From the NCBI GenBank assembly GCA_020746995.1, contig JAGPXD010000006.1:1984001-2048000 (forward strand): DNA of 64,000 bases, given 5' to 3'. The translations under genes and the position numbers were made by a program. This document shows, in pieces, positions 58,098 to 64,000 of this stretch (its first letter is position 1; each line of letters starts with the position of its first letter). The stretch is from Plectosphaerella cucumerina (Eukaryota > Ascomycota > Sordariomycetes > Glomerellales > Plectosphaerellaceae). The notes beneath the pieces are model-generated. The model was not told the DNA's origin and made no database searches. It was given only the letters and a program-made list of their open reading frames with translations.

Positions 58098-58724
58098 ATG
58101 TCCGACGGAAAGATCTGGGTCCAGTCCAACGATGGCGCCAAGATTGCTCTTGAGCGCGCGGTCGCCGACCGGTCGATGCTCATCAAGAACCTGATTGAGG
58201 ATATCGGTGATGAGGGCATCAATGAGTCCAACTGCGTCCCCATCCCCAACGTACGTTCTCCTCCCTAACCCTCCTCCCGAGCGACTCCATGCTGACACTT
58301 TCCTCTTCCCGCAGGTCAACGAGTCGGTCCTCCGCAAGGTCGTCGAGTGGTGCGACCACCACAAGAACGACCCCCTCCAGACCCAGGACGACGACAACGA
58401 TGCCCGCAAGAAGACGACCGAGATTGATGAGTGGGACCAGAAGTTCATGCAGGTCGACCAGGAGATGCTCTTCGAGATCATCCTCGTACGTTTTCCCCCC
58501 TTCCCCTCTGTTCCGTCGCACTCCCCCCCGCTGACTTCATTCCACAGGCTGCCAACTACCTCGACATCAAGGCCCTCCTCGACGTGGGCTGCAAGACCGT
58601 CGCCAACATGATCAAGGGCAAGTCCCCCGACGAGATCCGCAAGACCTTCAACATCACCAACGATTTCACTCCCGAGGAGGAGGAGCAGATCCGTCGTGAG
58701 AACGAGTGGGCCGAGGACCGGTAG
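58098..58724 (+). CDS. skp1: Skp1, SCF ubiquitin ligase adaptor
   Basis: Exons 58098..58250, 58315..58485 and 58548..58724 (GTACGT and GTACGT donors) give 166 aa. The N-terminal BTB/POZ fold starts KIWVQSNDGAKIALERAV and has MLIKNLIEDIG; the C-terminal Skp1 dimerisation and F-box contact domain contains [40 protein letters not shown] and GKSPDEIRKTFNITNDFTPE, ending in NEWAEDR. Skp1 bridges cullin-1 to F-box proteins in SCF E3 ligases and also serves in kinetochore and other complexes. The protein is short of yeast Skp1 by an acidic loop but equals human and most fungal forms. Confidence 0.97.
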
Positions 58725-59785
58725 ACTGGGCGCGCTGTTGGGTTTTGGCATCGAGCCGTCTTCCCTCTGCGGGAAGTCGGCGGGCAGGCGGGTTTGTTTT
58801 TCCCCCTGAGAGATCTGGCCGAGACGCTGGGTTGATCCGCATGATGGGCGTTTGGGGTTGATACAGTCCTTTTGAAGGGCCATATGGGGCGGGCAGTCCG
58901 GCGGGCCATGAGGTCATGTTTAAAGGGACTAGCATACCTACTACCCTCAGGTAGTCTCTGCTTGCCATCACACGGCGAGCATGCGGGAGACAAACCACCC
59001 CATAGGCAGGTAGCAGGACATTCTTTGCTTATTTTCACTGTTGCTTTTGTGCCCCATGACTGAGTGCTGAGATTGCTTGCAAGTAAATGATGCCAACGGA
59101 GTGTTGAGGCAGATTCTGCCCTGAGGCGGTAGTATGACTCTTGATGGCGCATGAGGCGCACAAGGCGTCAATCTTTCCCATGTCACATGTCCAACCTGAA
59201 GAAGTCGCAGGAGAGAACGCTAAATCGCCGTTGAGCGAATCTCAGAGGCTCAATATGACATCGTGAAGCAGCGCTTACATCACGATCAAGTCCAGGACTT
59301 AGGGATCCAACTTGACGTCGTCAAGCAGCATTTACATCACAAGTACTGAAGTCCAGGACTTGTCCCAGATGTTGTCCTCCCATCGCATCTCAGCCCTCCC
59401 GCAATCGTGACATCAAGGCATTTTTGCATTCCTTTCCCTATGGTCGTGAGACGCAATACGTAGAGCCTAGCCAGGCATCTGGGCCAACATCGGACCCTCC
59501 CGTTCCCATGCTCCTCCAACCGAAATGACAACGTCCCTCAGTAGCGGAGGGGCCGTCCTGTGCTGCTCCAAATCCCCCATCCATAGGGGTGGTCCTGCTT
59601 TTTTTCTTTGTCCGTTCCTGAAATCGTCGAGCGGCGGCGTGTGCGTCGTGGGCGGAAGTAGTGAGAGGTTGTACTCCGAGGAGGAGGAAGAGAGAAGAAG
59701 GATGAGAAAAACGCCGTGGGGGTATGCTGGACCGATGGGTGGGAGTGTTTGGCGGACGGTGAGGATGAGGTCGTGGGCGAGACGC
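58725..59785. other. Convergent intergenic region, skp1 and rpl39 3' ends
   Basis: One kilobase between stop codons, containing a pair of imperfect direct repeats at 59256-59361. No frame with a domain was seen. Confidence 0.45.
59256..59361. repeat. Imperfect direct repeat pair of about 45-49 bases
   Basis: Copy one (59256-59300) and copy two (59313-59361) share a TGACRTCGTSAAGCAGC start, TTACATCAC in the middle and AAGTCCAGGACTT at the end, with a few substitutions and a short insertion. The 12-base gap makes it almost tandem. Origin unknown. Confidence 0.75.
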
Positions 59786-60340
59786 TTAGATGCCGATGCG
59801 GGTCTTGCGCCAGTGCCTCCTCTTGGCGTTGTACCTGGGAAGGAAGTCAGTATGTGGTGATCGGGGGCGTTGGTGTTGCGCATTTCCCGCCGGCTCTCTC
59901 GATGTCGCCGTCCTGCCGGACTTTCTCAAGACTCGTTCGTCGGTCGCGGCAGGGCGGGAAGCGGAGGCGCCGGTCGGGAGAATGTCGAGGAAGTCGTCGT
60001 ACCTGATGGTGTTGCCGGTGCGGAGGCGAATCCACTGGGGGATGGGCCTGTTCTGCTTGCCCGCCTTGGCCAGCTTCACCTTGGTGCGGAAAGTCTTGTG
60101 GCTCTGTAGTTCTTTACGTTAGCATTTGTTCGATGGTTGCTTTCGCGTCTTCATCGTCGTCGTCTCGGTCGCCGGTGCATCGCAGAATCGCCACCCCTTC
60201 CCAAACATTTCCCCTCCTCCTTTTTTTTCCACCGTCGACGGCGCGAACAGGGCGTTCCGTGGCGAAAGCGACGTTCTGGGAATCCGGGACCGAGATTTCG
60301 AGAGGTTCATTCGACGAGGAAGGCTGCGACATACCGGCAT
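59786..60340 (-). CDS. rpl39: 60S ribosomal protein L39 (eL39)
   Basis: Exons 60340..60335 (ATGCCG), 60103..60003 and 59834..59786 join to 51 aa, the usual length. The sequence holds SHKTFRTKVKLAKAGKQNRP, IPQWIRLRTGNTIR and YNAKRRHWRKTRIGI. eL39 lines the exit tunnel of the large cytosolic subunit. The six-base first exon and leader-proximal intron are typical of fungal ribosomal protein genes. An ATTGG (reverse CCAAT) is about 140 bases upstream. Confidence 0.97.
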
Positions 60341-61993
60341 GATGACTGCTGTTGCGGATCGATCTGCTGAGGTGTGGTGATGCGTGATCGTGCTGCAGGA
60401 TGAAGGTTGTGCTAATTCTTCGGCCTCTCTGGATTTGGAGAGGGTTAGCGAGCCCTTCTCGTGGAGGGGAATTTTCTGATTGGCTCCAGCCACGACGGCA
60501 CGTGAGCTGACTAAGGTGAGGCTGATGGCATCCCTGCACCGCCCGCCGCTCTGGCCACGGAAGGTGGGGCAGGTGACATCCTTGCAGGACTCGGACGACA
60601 CTGAGAACTTCACTCAAGTTCTCGAGCTTTTCGGTTGTTGCACGTCCATTATCACTTTTCCTGCAGATCCTCTTGGCAATCTGACCCTCGGCCTCTCAAA
60701 ACACCATGCATCCGGCGGCGCGACGTCGATATGTCCTCGACGCATTGCTTGGATTGGCAACCGCCTTCCTTCCATACCCATAATAGTTCGGGCAGCCGGG
60801 CGTGCGGCACCAAGACACAACACACCCCGACGCTGGCCTTTTCATCCATCAGATTGTAAGACTTGGGCTCAAGGGCCTGGTGCCACGCCATCGTCATACA
60901 TCCTGGCCGGGGACTTTGCTCGGTTCCTGCCATGGCTATGGTATGCCTGTACCGGAGTGACAGCCACCGTTCGTGGGAGCAGGGGTTAAGGCGATGCTGA
61001 TCAACGAGGTACCGCAACTCACGTCGCCAGTTGTTTGGATCACTGTGTGGTGGGCGTTCTTGGTCGCCTTGACCCATGCGGCCTGGCTGATTGAGGGAGT
61101 TGCCGAGGCTGGATGGAGAGCATCCAGGCGGGACCGCGGATTGAGACGGCAGCTCTTTGGGTTGAGGTCCTCCGGTGGCGTCCTGGCCCAGCTTCGCAAG
61201 ATCTCGCGCGCCTTGAGGAGGAGACAGGAACATCGGTTCGAGTCGAGACAACCCATCTCTGGCAGTCTACCAGGGGCCATCTCGGGGTCGATGTACGTGG
61301 CCACCGATCCGCGGAAGGGCTTCACTCGTCGACGAAGAGCGGCGGGGCTGATTGCTTCGCCTTCCTGGCTGTCCCCTCCCACTGAAGGACAACGTGAACC
61401 TCGTTGCCTTCCAGTGGGTTCTGTCTGCGGATAATGGCGCGCGGCTGAAGGTTTCGATTTCGAGATGCCCCGGATCCGTGGTTCTGCGGAAGATGGCTCT
61501 CATACTTGCAGCTGCAGAGCTCCATGGCTGGTGGTACGTCACCCTCGGGTATTTGCATCCCTGCCATGTAAATGACGAAGGGCAACACGCGCTTCCAGCC
61601 TATTGTCTCGTGACTACACAGTCGGACAAGGCCCTTTCACCAGATGCAGAATTCTGACCTGAAGTCGTAGTGCCTTTGCAGATGAATGGGCCAAACGCCC
61701 CCGCCATCAGCCACTCAGCCCACCACACGCCATCGCCGTGTTGGGCGCAACATCTAGGAGAGCCTTGGAGCCCAGCCACCTAGAGGCATTGGGCAAGAGG
61801 AACCTTACTCAACTCAGAGGGGGCCGACATGGACCTGACCAGACCGATCTCGAATCCGGAGAAACGTGGACCCGAGGATCTCGCCTCAAACATTGAATTC
61901 CAGGTCGCCCCAACCCTTCTCAACGGGACGTCTTGATTTGAACATTCATGTTCGTCCAATGCCCTCAAACCAAACTTCGCAAATTGAATCGCC
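60341..61993. other. 1.65 kb region between rpl39 and the F-box gene
   Basis: Contains the rpl39 promoter on the left and the F-box gene promoter on the right. Overlapping open frames up to about 200 codons (for example minus 60652-61251) show no domain; the composition is coding-like in patches, so a decayed gene or repeat remnant is possible but not supported. Confidence 0.35.
60479..60483 (-). promoter_or_regulatory. Reverse CCAAT box upstream of rpl39
   Basis: ATTGG on the plus strand is CCAAT on the rpl39 strand, about 140 bases upstream of its ATG, a usual distance for CCAAT boxes in fungal housekeeping promoters. Single short motif only. Confidence 0.35.
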
Positions 61994-63205
61994 ATGTCTA
62001 CAACAAATGACACCTCATCAGCGAAGCTACACACAAATCCACTGTCAAGCCTTCCACTCGACGCCTGGTTGTCGATTACCGAATACCTCCCACCATACGA
62101 TCTACTCTATCTGTCGCACACCTGTAAAGCCTTGCGTGCAGTAGCAGGCCGCGGCTTACCTGAAGATATTCGCAACCTAACACAAACCGTCGATCGCTGG
62201 TCCTTTATCGCCGGACTAGCATCTACCTCGCTCAACCACTGGGCATGCCTTGAATGCTATCAGCTACACCTCGTTGATCTCAAGGATAATCCTGCAAATC
62301 GCGTTGGGTATCTGCGTTGGGGAAGCTGTCACAGCTTGTCACAAGACAACTACAACGATGACGACAATGCGACTCGATGCACAGCTTACTCTGGTAAATA
62401 CGAGACGGATTTGACGCACATCCAGCTCGCACTCAAATACGCAGCCAGGAATCGACTCAGCGCCCCCTACATGAAACACTTCGAAGAGCTTATGGCGCCA
62501 TTCCACGTCAGCCTTGAAGATCCCCTATTCGGGGGTCCTGCCACAAACGTAGACGACCTGTTACCAATTCTTGACTATCGTGCTACACCAAAGATCCTCA
62601 AGCAGAACGTTGACGGGTCCAGCCCCGTTCTGAGATACGTACTTCACGAGGAATGGCAGTACAGGCTGCCGAGAGATTATGAAGATATGCCGTACATGGA
62701 CACGGAGTCGACTTTTCTACACCTCAGACGCAGTGTCTTCCGGTCTGCTGACAGCTGCAAGCATCAGAGACCGACGACAGATCCGGCCCCTGTGATCGAA
62801 ACGGATCACACACGGACGACAGATTCGACTCCTGCGATGGAAATGCATCTGGAGGACCTCAAAACAAAGCCTCTGGGTCAGAGGATCAGCTTGTCATGTC
62901 GAAAATGCCCTACAGACTATGAAATGTGGTTTGAAGGCCAGGGCCGCCGTAAGCTTCTTAAGGTGCATGTATGGAAAGACATGCGTATATCTGAGGAGGA
63001 ATGGAAGCGGCGGACACGCTGGTGCTATAGTATGGGAAATGGTCCTTTTGTACAAGACTTTACACCAGGGGATGCACGTTATCTTTACGAGAATAATGGA
63101 CGTCTGCCGCAGCGCAGGTGTGTCAATGTGGACGAAGGCACACCCGAGGGACTTGAATCTTCGTGGGAAAGGATTCGGAATGTTGTCTGGGAGATTTTAA
63201 CATAG
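61994..63205 (+). CDS. F-box domain protein with Cys-rich motifs
   Basis: A single-exon 403-aa frame starts at ATG 61994. An F-box occupies about residues 17-55 (NPLSSLPLDAWLSITEYL, YLSHTCKALRAV). After it HWACLECYQLHLVD and the later RISLSCRKCPTDYEMWF resemble the Cys motifs of fungal F-box proteins with a zinc-binding element. The middle (about 259-286) has a 14-residue unit repeated twice (TTDPAPVIE, TTDSTPAME). A typical fungal F-box protein recruits substrates to SCF through Skp1, encoded 3.9 kb away; substrate unknown. Base composition is less GC-rich than that of neighbouring housekeeping genes, which fits a lineage-specific paralogue family. Confidence 0.82.
   Translation: MSTTNDTSSAKLHTNPLSSLPLDAWLSITEYLPPYDLLYLSHTCKALRAVAGRGLPEDIRNLTQTVDRWSFIAGLASTSLNHWACLECYQLHLVDLKDNPANRVGYLRWGSCHSLSQDNYNDDDNATRCTAYSGKYETDLTHIQLALKYAARNRLSAPYMKHFEELMAPFHVSLEDPLFGGPATNVDDLLPILDYRATPKILKQNVDGSSPVLRYVLHEEWQYRLPRDYEDMPYMDTESTFLHLRRSVFRSADSCKHQRPTTDPAPVIETDHTRTTDSTPAMEMHLEDLKTKPLGQRISLSCRKCPTDYEMWFEGQGRRKLLKVHVWKDMRISEEEWKRRTRWCYSMGNGPFVQDFTPGDARYLYENNGRLPQRRCVNVDEGTPEGLESSWERIRNVVWEILT
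62771..62850 (+). repeat. 42-base tandem duplication in the F-box gene
   Basis: Two copies starting at 62771 and 62813 (CSGACGACAGATYCGRCYCC core) differ at several positions and encode the two 14-residue units. The period is a multiple of three, so the frame is preserved. Confidence 0.75.
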
Positions 63206-64000
63206 TTGATAACAAGAGAGTGGAACGAGAGAATTTAACGTTTGGTGTCAGCTTCACAGTATTGGGTATCGTACCATATGCCTAGGTTGTAGGATCCCCG
63301 GTTGCAACATGCCAAACCCAGAGATTTAGGCGGGCAGACCGCAGAGAAGGCAGACTGTCGGACATGGTAGACATGGCGTTACTGCTGTTGGTGGGCAGTG
63401 GTCAAGTTGAGTGTAATCTGGGAATGTTGAGAGTTTCTCGGAAAACATCGGAGAGTTTGTAGTGTTGGAGAAATCTTCTGAAGGCGGCACTGCGACTCAA
63501 AGATGAGCAACATGAAGCCACCACCAAGGGAATCACATTTGGAGGAGGCTCAAGGCACCGCCTGAAGCCTCAGAGCCCACAGAACTAGGCAGCTTGCGCG
63601 AAAATCTGTCCATGGCAATGAAAGGGCTCGGAGTCAATGCCATACTATTCTTCCTGCACTGAATGAGACGAGAAACACTTTGTCGCGCCCACATGGCTAG
63701 CGAACGACGTGGATATGGCGTGTCGAGAACATGATCTTGAGATTGTCGTCCAGCCGACCTGTGGTGTTGTGGCCCTGTCTGTCAAGCCACAGGACACGCT
63801 GTGGCTCAGTCAAGGTTTAGACAGGCGCTAGTAGACCGACTCTTGTGACCTGTGACCTGTCACGGCAAAGCGCTGAACCGTTGGCCGAGACCCCAGTCAG
63901 GCCCAGCCCGGACCTGGAACCTGGACTGGAGAACCGCCTCGAGGCGCATGGACACGGGTCCTGCTGGAAAGGGGAGGGAGCCGAGGGCGGGACCGCATTT
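63206..64000. other. Right-end flank
   Basis: Nearly 800 bases after the F-box gene, with its 3' UTR on the left. A short GACCTGT-type repeat lies near 63845-63860. No open frame with a domain was seen. Confidence 0.45.

Noticed and set aside
58098..63205. Skp1 and F-box genes as an SCF gene cluster
   Set aside because: Separated by rpl39 and several kilobases, in a family with many unlinked F-box genes; proximity is most likely chance.

Overview
The window looks like chromosomal DNA of a filamentous ascomycete, most likely a Sordariomycete. It is GC-rich, its genes carry short spliceosomal introns (about 50-430 bases) with GTRNGT donors, CTRAC-type branch sites and YAG acceptors, and the gene set is typical: RRM-PUF protein, Hsp98/104-type ClpB, Ste11-type MAPKKK, Pds5/Spo76, Skp1 and mL67. 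Naming the genus would need a database search. All exon joins below were placed by hand from splice signals, frame continuity and family knowledge; none is backed by transcript data.

Layout. 0-8 kb: an Rco1-like double-PHD protein, probably cut by the left edge, converges on an RRM-PUF RNA-binding protein. 8-11.5 kb: gene-free. 11.5-23.2 kb: Hsp104 divergent from the mitochondrial ribosomal protein mL67/Mhr1, then a P-loop sulfotransferase-fold protein, prephenate dehydratase and a GNAT acetyltransferase, all three on the minus strand. 23.2-27.3 kb: gene-free, ending in the leader of a SAM-RA-kinase MAPKKK (27.3-30.2 kb). 31-36 kb: the cohesin regulator Pds5. 37.8-39.9 kb: a Ser/Thr-rich membrane or cell-surface protein. 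40.4-45.1 kb: xylulokinase and a cation diffusion facilitator. 46.1-49.0 kb: a small HTH protein with a broken zinc-ribbon tail, a class II sirtuin, and a DUF5321-like mitochondrial membrane protein tail to tail with the sirtuin. 49.6-54.2 kb: a decayed retrotransposon-derived mosaic. 54.3-63.2 kb: glutamine-dependent NAD synthetase (10 exons), Skp1, ribosomal protein L39 and an F-box protein.

Most genes are conserved housekeeping functions with no shared pathway. Loose links are Skp1 beside an F-box protein, and an NAD synthetase in the same window as an NAD-consuming sirtuin; neither should be over-read. I found no CRISPR array, biosynthetic cluster or convincing new multi-gene system. The most notable items are two consecutive GC-AG introns in prephenate dehydratase, an 11-base microexon in the NAD synthetase, a transposase-derived-looking HTH gene whose zinc ribbon appears cut by a one-base deletion, and the mixed-orientation Copia relic.
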